A DNA stretch of 64,000 nt from Clostridium aceticum (lineage in GTDB: Bacteria; Bacillota; Clostridia; Peptostreptococcales; Natronincolaceae): positions 1,727,418 through 1,791,417 of the forward strand of contig NZ_CP009687.1 of NCBI RefSeq assembly GCF_001042715.1, in the 5' to 3' direction. Numbering within the stretch: position 1 is the first letter of the stretch; every line of letters starts with the position of its first letter. Below are positions 36,238-44,863 of the stretch, piece by piece. The translations under genes were made by a program, and so were the position numbers. The notes under the pieces are model-generated. The model searched no databases. It had not been told where the DNA came from and saw only the letters and a program-made list of their open reading frames with translations.

Positions 36238-37014
36238 ATGAACGATTATGTAACTTTATTAATCAAAGATTATGTAAAAAATTATAAAGGATTGAAAGGA
36301 ACAGAGTCCAATTGGCGTGAACCAGTTATTGGGATTGCTAGCGCTACAGATCCCATGTTTGCAGATCTTAAAGACATAATAAGCTCTTCTCATGCATTGC
36401 CATCAGATTTTATTAGTGATGCAAAATCTGTAATTGTGTTTTTCTTACCTTTTAGTGAAGAAATTGTAAAGAGTAATGCAGGAAACATTGAAAGTTCAAG
36501 AGAATGGGATATTGCCAATATAGAGACAAATCATCTTATAGTAGATATAAATAAATATTTATATGAAAAGATAAGAGAAAAAGGCTATTCTTCTACTGTT
36601 TTACCGCCTACTTATAATTACGATGAGAAAAAATTAATTAGTGATTGGTCACACCGACATGTTGGATATATAGCTGGCATCGGAACATTTGGTGTAAATA
36701 ATATGTTTATAACTGAAAGAGGATGCTGTGGGAGAATGGGGAGCATTATTACTAATATGGTATTAGAGCATACTGAAAGAAAGGAGCAAGAAAATTGCCT
36801 ATATAAGTATAATGGGACATGTAAAAAGTGCGTTAAGTATTGTGTAGCTGGGGCAATTTCAATTAATAATGGATATCCTTTTGTTGATAAAAAAAGGTGC
36901 AATGATCAAATTTATGATGACAATATACCACAGTACTCTATTGGTACTGGAGATGCATGTGGTAAATGTATGTGTAATGTGCCATGCTCTTTAATAAACC
37001 CTGTAAGCAGCTAA
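36238..37014 (+). CDS. QueG-like iron-sulfur protein (double 4Fe-4S cluster)
   Basis: A 258-residue protein related to epoxyqueuosine reductase-like ferredoxin proteins. The C-terminal third has two cysteine sets, CLYKYNGTCKKCVKYC and CGKCMCNVPC plus an extra Cys in KKRCNDQ. These are enough for two [4Fe-4S] clusters. The middle part contains HVGYIAGIGTFGVNNMFITE, typical of the family. True QueG is longer and binds cobalamin, so this shorter form is probably a different redox protein. Start after AAAGGAG. It is separate from the queA gene at 63.6 kb. Confidence 0.78.
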   Translation: MNDYVTLLIKDYVKNYKGLKGTESNWREPVIGIASATDPMFADLKDIISSSHALPSDFISDAKSVIVFFLPFSEEIVKSNAGNIESSREWDIANIETNHLIVDINKYLYEKIREKGYSSTVLPPTYNYDEKKLISDWSHRHVGYIAGIGTFGVNNMFITERGCCGRMGSIITNMVLEHTERKEQENCLYKYNGTCKKCVKYCVAGAISINNGYPFVDKKRCNDQIYDDNIPQYSIGTGDACGKCMCNVPCSLINPVSS

Positions 37015-37104
37015 AAAAACAGATATGTCTATAATAATCAAAAAAAATTTTTAATAAGTTTGAGTCAAAAGAGTGATGTGGTCTTTTTGACTTTTTTTAT
37101 ACAT

Positions 37105-37158
37105 AAAAACCGTCGTTATAGCCATACGGTGAACCTTATCGCAAATGACTGAGGTTTT
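37105..37158 (+). repeat. Palindromic repeat PR, copy 3
   Basis: AAAACCGTCGTTATAGCCAT, ACGGTGAACCTTATCGCAAA, TGACTGAGGTTTT. It is diverged in both arms. The arm changes (CGTCGT / CTGAGG) are not fully compensatory, so it is probably decaying. Confidence 0.8.
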
Positions 37159-37234
37159 GAGAAAGCGGCTAGTTTGTTATGTACGCAAAAAGACTTGTAG
37201 GTTATTGGAAGTGTTTCATTAATTTTTTAAAGGG

Positions 37235-37263
37235 TTGACAATAATAAATACTCCTTGTACAAT
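37235..37263 (+). promoter_or_regulatory. Promoter of the Rrf2-type regulator gene
   Basis: A consensus TTGACA (37235-37240), exactly 17 bases, and TACAAT (37258-37263), 45 bases before the start codon. Confidence 0.75.
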
Positions 37264-37308
37264 TGAAGATAATTAAAGTCTATAATATCTTTACAAGGAG
37301 GCTTCATT

Positions 37309-37725
37309 TTGAAATATACTAAAGCTACAAACTATGCACTTCATACCATGGCATATATGATTAAACATAATAAAGATGATAACTTTAGTTTACAAACATT
37401 GTCAAATCACTTTAGTATATCTGCCACATATCTTTCGAAGATTTTAACGCAACTAGTAAAAGCTGATTTAATTCAGTCAACTCCAGGTGTAAAAGGTGGC
37501 TATGTTTTGCGTAAAAAGGTAGAAGACATTTCGTTTATGGATGTAATTAAGGCAACAGAGGGAACAGGAGCGTTATTTAGTTGTGAGTTACATGAGGAGG
37601 AAAGCGGGTGTCAAATCTTCAAAGTAATGAAAGAAGCAGAAAATGTGATGGAGATATATTTGCAGAATAAAAAAATTTATGAAATAATCCAAAATGCAGC
37701 AAATAATGGAATATGTAAGGAATAA
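37309..37725 (+). CDS. Rrf2-family transcriptional regulator
   Basis: A 138-residue winged-helix protein. The N-terminus (KYTKATNYALHTMAYM) and the recognition region (FSISATYLSKILTQLVKADLIQSTPGVKGGYVLRK) match Rrf2. The Fe-S-binding cysteine set of IscR/NsrR is not complete: only two Cys appear (SCELHEEESGC), so it may bind a different ligand or none. TTG start with AAGGAGG eight bases upstream. The methyltransferase gene lies 130 bases downstream in the same direction. Confidence 0.9.
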   Translation: MKYTKATNYALHTMAYMIKHNKDDNFSLQTLSNHFSISATYLSKILTQLVKADLIQSTPGVKGGYVLRKKVEDISFMDVIKATEGTGALFSCELHEEESGCQIFKVMKEAENVMEIYLQNKKIYEIIQNAANNGICKE

Positions 37726-37858
37726 TTTTTTCACATATTCAGCTATAGTATAAGTCTTTTTTATATTCTGATTATAGATAAAATATACCTACAATATATA
37801 CAATTCTTAAAAAGTATGGAGACAAATGATGAAAAAATCTATTTAAGGAGATGATGAT

Positions 37859-38497
37859 ATGACAGAATTTTGGGAATCGAGCTTTATAGAAAAACAAACA
37901 ATGTGGGGATTTGAACCTTCAAATTTTGCAATTTTCACAAAGAATTTTTTCCTTGAAAAGAAAGTTAAGGACATATTGATACCGGGTATGGGATACGGAA
38001 GAAATGCAAAGGTGTTTATCGAAAACGGAATTAATGTAACGGGCATTGAAATTTCAAAAACAGCCATTGATTTGGCAAGAAAAAGCGGGCTTGATGATAT
38101 TAGTATCTATCATGGTTCAGTAACTGATATGCCCTTTGACAACAAACTTTATGACGGCATATTTTGTTATGCACTTATCCACTTATTGAACCATCATGAG
38201 AGAAAGAAATTTATTAAAGATTGTTATAATCAATTAAGACCAAATGGATATATGATTTTTACAACTATTTCAAAAAAAGCTCCAATGTTTGGCCAAGGGA
38301 AACAACTAAGTAAAGATCGATTCGAGAGAATAAAAGGAGTAAAAATGTTCTTTTATGATTCTGATTCAATAAAGCAAGAATTTGGAAAGTATGGGCTGAT
38401 AGAAGTTTCAGAAATTGATGAGTCAGATAGTAAAATAGATAATAAACCTCCATTAAATTTCATGGTTATTAAATGTAAAAAAGTGAACTTTGCATAA
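37859..38497 (+). CDS. Class I SAM-dependent methyltransferase
   Basis: A 212-residue Rossmann methyltransferase. Motif I is ILIPGMGYGRNA, the acidic residue after beta-2 is in VTGIEISKTAID, and a post-motif region FCYALIHLLNHHERKKFI follows. It resembles the TehB/Methyltransf_25 group. The substrate is not predictable. Start after AAGGAGATG. Its last 30 or so codons and the following intergenic DNA recur at 43446-43594, ahead of another AAA-gene remnant. Confidence 0.85.
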   Translation: MTEFWESSFIEKQTMWGFEPSNFAIFTKNFFLEKKVKDILIPGMGYGRNAKVFIENGINVTGIEISKTAIDLARKSGLDDISIYHGSVTDMPFDNKLYDGIFCYALIHLLNHHERKKFIKDCYNQLRPNGYMIFTTISKKAPMFGQGKQLSKDRFERIKGVKMFFYDSDSIKQEFGKYGLIEVSEIDESDSKIDNKPPLNFMVIKCKKVNFA

Positions 38498-38542
38498 CTA
38501 AGGGTATATTTTAGTTTGAGGTAAAGGGATAAGGAGGAAATA

Positions 38543-38969
38543 ATGATCTATTTAAGTACATTTACATTTCCAAATGAAGATATGGAATTTGATTTTTTAA
38601 TAGAAGAAAAGAGAACATGCTATGATACGTTTTATCCATTCAAAGGATTATCAAAACATAATTTCGCAAGAATTGATTTTGAGCCAATTACAATCTTATA
38701 TGGTGGAAATGGTTCAGGAAAATCAACAGCATTGAATGTAATAGCAGAAAAAACAAAGATTCTTCGAGACTCTATCTACAATAAATCTAATTTCTATTCC
38801 GATTATGTTAATATGTGTGGGATGCAGATTGAAGATGACATTCCTGAAAATAGCAGAATCATAACAAGTGATGATGTATTTGATTATATATTGAATATTC
38901 GCAACCTCTTATGAATTTTTCGAAAAATACAAAAAAGAATTTTCCAGCTGTCTATCATCGGATGTTTAA
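38543..38969 (+). pseudogene. AAA ATPase gene, second copy with internal deletion
   Basis: The first 122 codons are nearly identical to the intact gene at 35.03 kb, including Walker A GGNGSGKST. At the codons for NIRNL the sequence jumps directly to the C-terminal coding part (YEFFEKYKKEFSS) in another frame, which ends at TAA 38967-38969. About 440 bp covering the signature and Walker B are missing. The open frame stops at 38914. Start codon and AAGGAGG are intact, so a 123-residue fragment could still be made. Confidence 0.88.
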
Positions 38970-39029
38970 TGAAATGGGTTAGTGAATATGATATAGGATA
39001 ATAGAAGTAAATTGCATAAAAGCATTACA

Positions 39030-39063
39030 AAAAGACATCTGTTTAAGGACAGATGTCTTTAAT
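39030..39063 (+). terminator. Terminator after the truncated AAA gene
   Basis: AAAGACATCTGT and ACAGATGTCTTT form a 12-bp stem with a six-base loop, T-rich 3' end. Confidence 0.8.
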
Positions 39064-39222
39064 ATTGACATAAGAAAATAAAAGTGATACACTAAAACAG
39101 ATATTTGTCACTTTTATAATTTAAATTATAATTACCCTATATTAATTATATACCTTTAGAAAAACAATGTCAAGAGGGTTTTAAAATTTTTTTACTAATT
39201 ATTAAAAAGGAGCGTATATGCT

Positions 39223-41472
39223 ATGAGTATGAGAGACGTTGAATGGATCACCGAAAATGAATGGCTACAGGAGGTGCTTAAAGAGGTTCGAAAACAACTT
39301 GATGAAAATCGTGATTCTAAAGAAAGTTTTAAAAAAGACTACATCGAAACACAAAGAGAGATGTGGCAGGATATAGGTTCTGTTTCCATAAGCAATGGTC
39401 TAGACCAAGTTGTAGATTTTATGCAGTTTATCAATACCATGAAAACGCAGAAGAGAGGTCATGAACTCACTAGAAAACTTGAGGAAAAATACGAGAAAAT
39501 GCTTGTATCACCCTATTTTGCAAGAATGGATTTTCTGGAGAATGGTGGGGAGAAAGTTGAAAAGTGTTATATTGGAGTTTCAAATCTTATGAATGATGAT
39601 TTTGATTTTCTCATATACGATTGGCGAGCACCGATTTCAAGCATGTTTTATGACTATGAAATTGGGGAAGTCAGTTATGAATGCCCTGAAGGAATCGTTG
39701 ATGGAAAATTAACGTTAAAAAGGCAGTATAAAACTAATAATGGTAAAATCCAGTATATGTTTGACAGCAGTCTTAATATAGACGATGAAGTGTTACAGGA
39801 TATCTTGAGTAAAAGCACAGATAATAAGATGAAGGCAATCGTAACAACTATTCAAAGAGAGCAGAATAAAGTTATTCGTAATGAGGAGTATAAAAACCTG
39901 ATTGTCCAAGGCCCCGCTGGAAGCGGGAAAACCTCTGTTGCTCTTCATAGAATTGCCTATCTCTTATATAAACATAGAGATAAAATAAAACCTCAAAATA
40001 TAGTAATATTCTCTCCGAATGATATTTTTAATGATTATATCTCTAATGTACTACCACAGCTTGGGGAAGACAATATGTATCAGACTACATTTAAGGAATA
40101 TATGCATAAAGCGTTAGGGAAAGAGTTTATAAAGGAAAGCTATTACCAAATGATGGAGTACATTCTTACATCTAAGAAAGAAGATATCTATCAAAAAAGA
40201 ATCACAAACATTAAATTTAAGTCCTCTGTAGAATTTATAGATATGTTAAAACGATACACTTTCTACCTAGAAAAAAAGGACAGAAATTTTACAGATATTA
40301 TTATTCAAGACAAGTTAATAATCTCATCTGAAGATATAAAACAATTATTCTTTAAAGATTATGTTCAACTGCCACTGAAGAGGAGGCTCCAAAAAATAAA
40401 AGATAGAATTTTGTTTCTCGTAGAGTCATATAAAAAGGAACGGATAAAAGAAGTTGCTAGTGAACTCAATAATACAGGTTCTTATATAGATAAAGTAGAA
40501 ATTAAAGAGATTAGTGTAGCTACTGTAAGAAACGAAATGAAGGATATATACAATGAAATCAATAGAATAACAGCGTTTAATTTGATGGATATTTATAAAA
40601 ATCTGTTTGAAAAGCTTGAGGTTTTTTCTACTGGTTCAAATGCTAAATACTGTGAGGCTAAAATTAGTGAAATCAAAAGCTATACTATTGAAAATCTGAA
40701 GGCTGGAGTGCTTAATTATGAGGATCAGCCACCCCTTTTATATTTAAAGGGTGTAATGGGAGACCTTCCTGAAACCGCAGAAATAAAATACGTTATTATT
40801 GATGAAGCTCAGGATTACACACCATTGCAGTATGAGATTTTTTATCAGCTCTTTAAGTCTGCTAGTATGACTATGCTAGGCGATTTACACCAATCCATTA
40901 ATCCGTTTATGAATGTAGGAGATTATAGCAACATATCTCATGTATTTCCTAAAGAAAACACATGTATAATAAATCTAACTAAAAGCTACAGGTCCACAAT
41001 GGAAATTACTAAGTTTTCAAGAAGATTGCTTAATAAGGAAGTTACTGATGAATTCGTAGAAAGAAGAGGAGATGAGCCTTTGCTTCTTAGCTTTCCAGAT
41101 GAAGGAGCTATAAAAGTAAGACTTCTTGAGGATATAAAAAGATATGAGGATAAAGGATATAAATCAATTGGTATCATAACAAGGACTGTAAAGGAAGCAA
41201 AGAAGGTATATAGTTTCCTAAAAGACAAGGTTGATGTTAAAGCAATACTCAATGATGAAGATGGATATGTGAATGGTAACTTGGTGATACCGGCTTACCT
41301 AGCTAAAGGGTTAGAGTTTGATGTGGTGCTTATATATAATGTAGGAGATGAAAACTACGCTTGTGAGGAAGAACGACTGCTTCTTTATACAGCCTTTACC
41401 AGAGCGCTTCATGTTTTAAGCATATATTATTCAGGGGAGATCACACCATTGCTGAAGGAAGCTATATGTTGA
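39223..41472 (+). CDS. helD: HelD-like superfamily I helicase (RNA polymerase recycling factor)
   Basis: A 749-residue UvrD-like ATPase. An N-terminal coiled region with FARMDF and DWRAPISSMFYDYEIG is typical of HelD. Walker A is QGPAGSGKTSV near residues 229-239, Walker B is VIIDEAQDYTP, motif III-like is LGDLHQSINP, and the C-terminal motifs are SYRSTMEI and YTAFTRALH. In Bacillus, HelD binds RNA polymerase and removes it from DNA, and can aid rifamycin tolerance. Start ATG after AAGGAGCG. It stands in an accessory region and could be an extra copy rather than the housekeeping one. Confidence 0.9.
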   Translation: MSMRDVEWITENEWLQEVLKEVRKQLDENRDSKESFKKDYIETQREMWQDIGSVSISNGLDQVVDFMQFINTMKTQKRGHELTRKLEEKYEKMLVSPYFARMDFLENGGEKVEKCYIGVSNLMNDDFDFLIYDWRAPISSMFYDYEIGEVSYECPEGIVDGKLTLKRQYKTNNGKIQYMFDSSLNIDDEVLQDILSKSTDNKMKAIVTTIQREQNKVIRNEEYKNLIVQGPAGSGKTSVALHRIAYLLYKHRDKIKPQNIVIFSPNDIFNDYISNVLPQLGEDNMYQTTFKEYMHKALGKEFIKESYYQMMEYILTSKKEDIYQKRITNIKFKSSVEFIDMLKRYTFYLEKKDRNFTDIIIQDKLIISSEDIKQLFFKDYVQLPLKRRLQKIKDRILFLVESYKKERIKEVASELNNTGSYIDKVEIKEISVATVRNEMKDIYNEINRITAFNLMDIYKNLFEKLEVFSTGSNAKYCEAKISEIKSYTIENLKAGVLNYEDQPPLLYLKGVMGDLPETAEIKYVIIDEAQDYTPLQYEIFYQLFKSASMTMLGDLHQSINPFMNVGDYSNISHVFPKENTCIINLTKSYRSTMEITKFSRRLLNKEVTDEFVERRGDEPLLLSFPDEGAIKVRLLEDIKRYEDKGYKSIGIITRTVKEAKKVYSFLKDKVDVKAILNDEDGYVNGNLVIPAYLAKGLEFDVVLIYNVGDENYACEEERLLLYTAFTRALHVLSIYYSGEITPLLKEAIC

Positions 41473-41619
41473 CAATTCTACCTCTTTGATGATTGTGCTT
41501 AAATACAACAAAAGACAAAAAAATGATATAAATTACAACAAAATACAATGAATTAATTGACCATAGCATGGAAATTAATTATAATTTGGTAATAAGTTAT
41601 TAAGAAAGGATTACATGAT

Positions 41620-42096
41620 ATGGAAAACAAATTTTATACAATTGACCAAATTGCAAAACTGTTAGGCATGCATCATAAAACTATTAGAAAATTTATAGCG
41701 GAAGGTAGCCTTGGAGCAAGTAAAGTTGGAAAACAGTGGAGAATTTCAGAACATGATTTAAACGTTTTTATGGAAAAAAACAATGTTAAAATAGGTAATG
41801 AAAAAGTAGATAAGAGGCTAGAGGTGGATTACTCTACTGTGGGGGAAGAAGTAGAGGCTATACAAAAGCGGATGCATGTATCATCGGTAATCGACATCAA
41901 TGAAATCCAAAAAGATGAATATATAAGAATATCAAACACACTTATAGCAATAGCCAATTGTAAAGAGCCAGGGATTGGTAAATCCACAATTCAAGTAAAA
42001 TATGATGAGAAAGATAAAAGGCTAAGAATTATTTTGTGGGGTACCGTAAAGTTTATTGAAGGTATGTTAAGTTCAATTTCAATGCTTGTTGAATAA
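41620..42096 (+). CDS. Excisionase/MerR-type helix-turn-helix protein
   Basis: A 158-residue protein. Residues 1-55 are a helix-turn-helix of the excisionase/HTH_17 type (FYTIDQIAKLLGMHHKTIRK … KQWRISEHDLNVFM). The C-terminal 90 residues are an alpha/beta domain of unknown family (TLIAIANCKEPGIGKSTIQVKYD). The ribosome binding site is AAGGATT, modest. Such proteins act as small regulators. No integrase lies nearby, so a phage excision role is unlikely. The FGE-fold gene follows at about 85 bases. Confidence 0.78.
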   Translation: MENKFYTIDQIAKLLGMHHKTIRKFIAEGSLGASKVGKQWRISEHDLNVFMEKNNVKIGNEKVDKRLEVDYSTVGEEVEAIQKRMHVSSVIDINEIQKDEYIRISNTLIAIANCKEPGIGKSTIQVKYDEKDKRLRIILWGTVKFIEGMLSSISMLVE

Positions 42097-42181
42097 ATGG
42101 ATATAATGAAGAAAATTCATATAAAAGTATTAACTATATTAGACATGGAGGCTTGTTTATTATGGTATGGAGGGAAGAAAC

Positions 42182-42892
42182 ATGGCCTATAAAGTAAAGC
42201 GCTATGCCGATACTCAAATGGTAGAAATTCCAAGGGGAGAGATCGTGTTAAGAGACGATAGAATAAAATATAAGTGGAAAGTCGAAATAAAACCTTTTTT
42301 TCTCGCCAAGTATCCTGTCACCCAGGAGCTTTATTATGATATAACCCAAAAGGCACCTTCCTCTTTTAGAGGAAAGCAAAATCCTGTTGAGAATATCTCT
42401 TGGTACGATGCTATTTACTTATGTAATTTACTATCCCAGAGAGAGGGATTAAAAGAATGTTACATTATAGGTAGTAATGGTGAAGATGTTACATGTGATT
42501 GGGAATCGCATGGTTATCGCCTACCTACTGAAGCAGAGTGGGAATACGCATGTAGAGCAGGAACTACAGAGGTTAGATATGGAAAACTTGATAAGATTGC
42601 TTGGTATAATGAAAATTCAAGTGGAAAAACCCACGAAGTAGGAAAAAAAGAACCGAATGCATGGGGGCTGTATGACATGTTGGGTAATGTATGGGAGTGG
42701 TGTTGGGATGTATATGATGAAAAAGTATATGGGGCCTATAGGATTTTTCGTGGTGGCGGATGGTCTGATCCAGCCAGAGGTTGTCTTGCTTCGAATCGCC
42801 GCCGCAGTCATCCGACCTTTTTCATCGATGATCTAGGACTGCGTCTCGCAAAATCCTTTAAAGAAGTTTCAAGTTTACTGCTAGTAAAATGA
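42182..42892 (+). CDS. FGE-sulfatase (SUMF1) domain protein
   Basis: A 236-residue protein consisting of one formylglycine-generating-enzyme fold: FFLAKYPVTQELYYDI, YRLPTEAEWEYACRAGTTE, WGLYDMLGNVWEWCWDVYD and IFRGGGWSDPARGCLASNRRR. Only one Cys (in ARGCLAS) sits in the C-terminal region where true FGE has a copper-binding pair, so it is probably not a sulfatase activator. Related domains serve in ergothioneine-type oxidation, ligand binding or retroelement diversification. Start at ATG 42182 after GGAGGGAAG. Role unknown. Confidence 0.85.
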   Translation: MAYKVKRYADTQMVEIPRGEIVLRDDRIKYKWKVEIKPFFLAKYPVTQELYYDITQKAPSSFRGKQNPVENISWYDAIYLCNLLSQREGLKECYIIGSNGEDVTCDWESHGYRLPTEAEWEYACRAGTTEVRYGKLDKIAWYNENSSGKTHEVGKKEPNAWGLYDMLGNVWEWCWDVYDEKVYGAYRIFRGGGWSDPARGCLASNRRRSHPTFFIDDLGLRLAKSFKEVSSLLLVK

Positions 42893-42945
42893 GTTCAAGA
42901 ACAATTATATAATTTAAAAGAATAATCATTCATTGGAGGACTATC

Positions 42946-43326
42946 ATGAAAATTGAAAAAATGAAAGAAAATGACATAGAAATCGCCATTGTAAGTAGTA
43001 GCGAAATACTCATCACTAATGTTCAGTCTGCACTAGATTTTATTGCAACAGTAAACTATGAGACTGGCTGCGATTCAATAATTTTAAATAAATCAGCAAT
43101 ATGTGAGGACTTTTTCAACTTAAAAACAGGACTTGCAGGAGAAATCTTGCAAAAGTTCATTAATTATCGTGTGAAAATAGCCATAGTCGGGGACTTTTCT
43201 ATATATTCAAGCAAGAGCTTAAGAGATTTTATTTATGAGAGTAACAAGGGAAAAGATTTGTTTTTCTTAGTAGATGAAAAAGAGGCTATTGAAAAATTGA
43301 TCCTAGTTAATTCACCATATAGATAA
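42946..43326 (+). CDS. DUF4180 protein
   Basis: A 126-residue soluble alpha/beta protein. The segments YETGCDSIILNKSAICEDFFNLKTGLAGEILQKF and YRVKIAIVGDFS are those of DUF4180. Several members lie next to TetR/PadR-type regulators. Start ATG after TGGAGG. Function unknown. It forms a loose same-direction series with the helix-turn-helix and FGE-fold genes. Confidence 0.82.
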   Translation: MKIEKMKENDIEIAIVSSSEILITNVQSALDFIATVNYETGCDSIILNKSAICEDFFNLKTGLAGEILQKFINYRVKIAIVGDFSIYSSKSLRDFIYESNKGKDLFFLVDEKEAIEKLILVNSPYR

Positions 43327-43445
43327 AGAACAGTTTTACTATAGTACAAGTCAGGTAAATATAAATTTGAGGAAGGTGCACCTCATCGCCCTCGCTTGAT
43401 AAACATAATAAAAGTGATGTATATTTCAAAAACATTAATATGGAT

Positions 43446-43538
43446 AGGCTGACAGAAGTTTCAGAAATTAATGAGTCGGATAGTAAAATAGATAATAAAC
43501 CTCCATTGAATTTTATGGTTATTAAATGCAAAAAATGA
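43446..43538 (+). pseudogene. Remnant: 3' end of a methyltransferase gene
   Basis: GCTGACAGAAGTTTCAGAAA through AATGCAAAAAATGA is a close copy of the last 30 or so codons of the methyltransferase gene at 37.86-38.50 kb. The intergenic sequence after it (CATAACTAAGGGTATATTTT, GGGATAAGGAGG) also matches. The first five-sixths of the gene is absent. Confidence 0.85.
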
Positions 43539-43594
43539 ATTTTGCATAACTAAGGGTATATTTTAGTTAGAGGTAAAGGGATAAGGAGGGACTC

Positions 43595-43756
43595 ATGGTG
43601 TATTTAAGTGCTTTTATATTTTCAAATGATGATATGGAATTTGATTTTTTAAATAGAAGAAAAAAACATACAAATGGCAAAATCATAACAAGTGATGATG
43701 TGTTTGATTATATATTGAATATTCGTAACCTCAATGAAGGAAATGAATGCCTCTAA
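43595..43756 (+). pseudogene. AAA ATPase gene, third copy with in-frame internal deletion
   Basis: A 53-codon frame: MVYLSAFIFSNDDMEFDFLN matches the N-terminus of the AAA gene. It is followed directly by KIITSDDVFDYILNIRNLNE, which in the intact gene lies about 90 residues further on. Walker A has been deleted, and everything after NLNEG is lost. The ribosome binding site GGAGGG is retained. No ATPase activity is possible. Confidence 0.85.
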
Positions 43757-43780
43757 TAAGGTGTTTTTTTACTTAGAAAG

Positions 43781-43832
43781 ATCGCTGTTATTTATGGTAT
43801 GATGAACCGTACCATAAATGACTGCGGTTTTT
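43781..43832 (+). repeat. Palindromic repeat PR, copy 4
   Basis: ATCGCTGTTATTTATGGTAT, GATGAACCGTACCATAAATG, ACTGCGGTTTTT. The right arm is standard and the left arm is diverged. It follows the third AAA remnant by 25 bases. The next 335 bases up to the response-regulator gene hold no supported frame. Confidence 0.8.
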
Positions 43833-44168
43833 GATAGAAGTATTGAATAAACTGGTATCCAAAAGAGTTTGGATACTTGTTATTTAGTTAATAACTGATA
43901 TGACGTAAGGAAAACAAGGAGCTTCTCCGCTTGTCTAAATCTGAGACGGAATATTAATTATTGTAAATGTAAATAATCTCCATATCAAACAAAACGTAGG
44001 GTATGAAAATGAAACAGCCAAAAATATTCTCGTGGATAAGGGAATAGAATAGGTTAGTCTGCTGATGCAGGATTAGGGAAAATGGGATAAAAAATACTCA
44101 TCTATCCTATAGTTTTTTGATTTTCATTTGTTTATAATAAAGAAGTATATAGATACGGAGGGTTATCA

Positions 44169-44852
44169 ATGAATATGAATATCTTTATTATTGAGGATGA
44201 CGCTCTTCTCCTAGAGGCACTTAGAGAAGGGTTAAGTCAGTGGTCATATGGGGTGAGTAATCCAAATGATTTCTCTCATGTGATGGATGCCTTTGTAGAG
44301 CATCGCCCTCACCTAGTGATTATTGATATACAGCTTCCAAAGTTTGATGGATTTCATTGGTGTAGAGAAATACGTGCAGTGTCCAAAGTTCCTATTATCT
44401 TTCTTTCATCAAGAGATCATCCGATGGATATGGTGATGGCCATGAACTTAGGGGCGGACGATTACGTTCAGAAGCCTTTTCATATGGATGTACTTCTCGC
44501 CAAGGTTCAGGCGATTCTTCGTCGAACGTATACGTATGAAGAAGCATCCTCCGATGTAATTGAGTGGAATCAAGCGCTTATTGATTTGAAAAGTGGCAGA
44601 ATCTATAAGGATGGGAAAACCATTGACCTGACAAAAAATGAATTTTTTATTCTTTCGGTTTTAGTTAGATCAAATAATAAGATCATCTCACGTCATGAAC
44701 TGATGAAAATGCTCTGGGATGATGATCAATATATTAATGACAATACGCTGACTACCAACATCAAAAGATTACGGCAACAACTTTCTTCTCTCAATTTAGC
44801 CGAAGGAATTGTGACAAAAAAAGGTCTTGGATATATGGCCGTTACGCTTTAG
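44169..44852 (+). CDS. OmpR-family response regulator (YxdJ/BceR-like)
   Basis: A 227-residue regulator. The receiver has phospho-acceptor Asp in LVIIDIQLPKFDG, and the C-terminal winged helix ends in NTLTTNIKRLRQQL … GLGYMAV. The gene order regulator-kinase-ATPase-permease-YxeA is that of yxdJKLM-yxeA in Bacillus subtilis, a system induced by cationic peptides. GGAGGG six bases before ATG. It should activate the ABC genes 1.2 kb downstream. Confidence 0.92.
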   Translation: MNMNIFIIEDDALLLEALREGLSQWSYGVSNPNDFSHVMDAFVEHRPHLVIIDIQLPKFDGFHWCREIRAVSKVPIIFLSSRDHPMDMVMAMNLGADDYVQKPFHMDVLLAKVQAILRRTYTYEEASSDVIEWNQALIDLKSGRIYKDGKTIDLTKNEFFILSVLVRSNNKIISRHELMKMLWDDDQYINDNTLTTNIKRLRQQLSSLNLAEGIVTKKGLGYMAVTL

Positions 44853-44863
44853 GAGGCTTCACA

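Noticed and set aside
37251-37300. CTCCTTGTA…TACAAGGAG inverted repeat that could hide the ribosome binding site of the Rrf2 gene.
   Set aside because: The left arm overlaps the -10 region of a consensus promoter (37235-37263), so it would lie upstream of the transcript start and could not fold in the RNA.
41620-42096. Helix-turn-helix protein considered as a phage excisionase.
   Set aside because: No integrase, attachment site or other phage gene is nearby, and the C-terminal domain is longer than in excisionases.
42182-42892. FGE-fold gene considered as part of a diversity-generating retroelement or sulfatase-activating system.
   Set aside because: No reverse transcriptase, template repeat or sulfatase gene is present, and the Cys pair of true FGE is incomplete.
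43999-44050. Tiny frame (about 14 codons) before the yxdJ-like gene.
   Set aside because: Too short, no ribosome binding site and no recognisable similarity.
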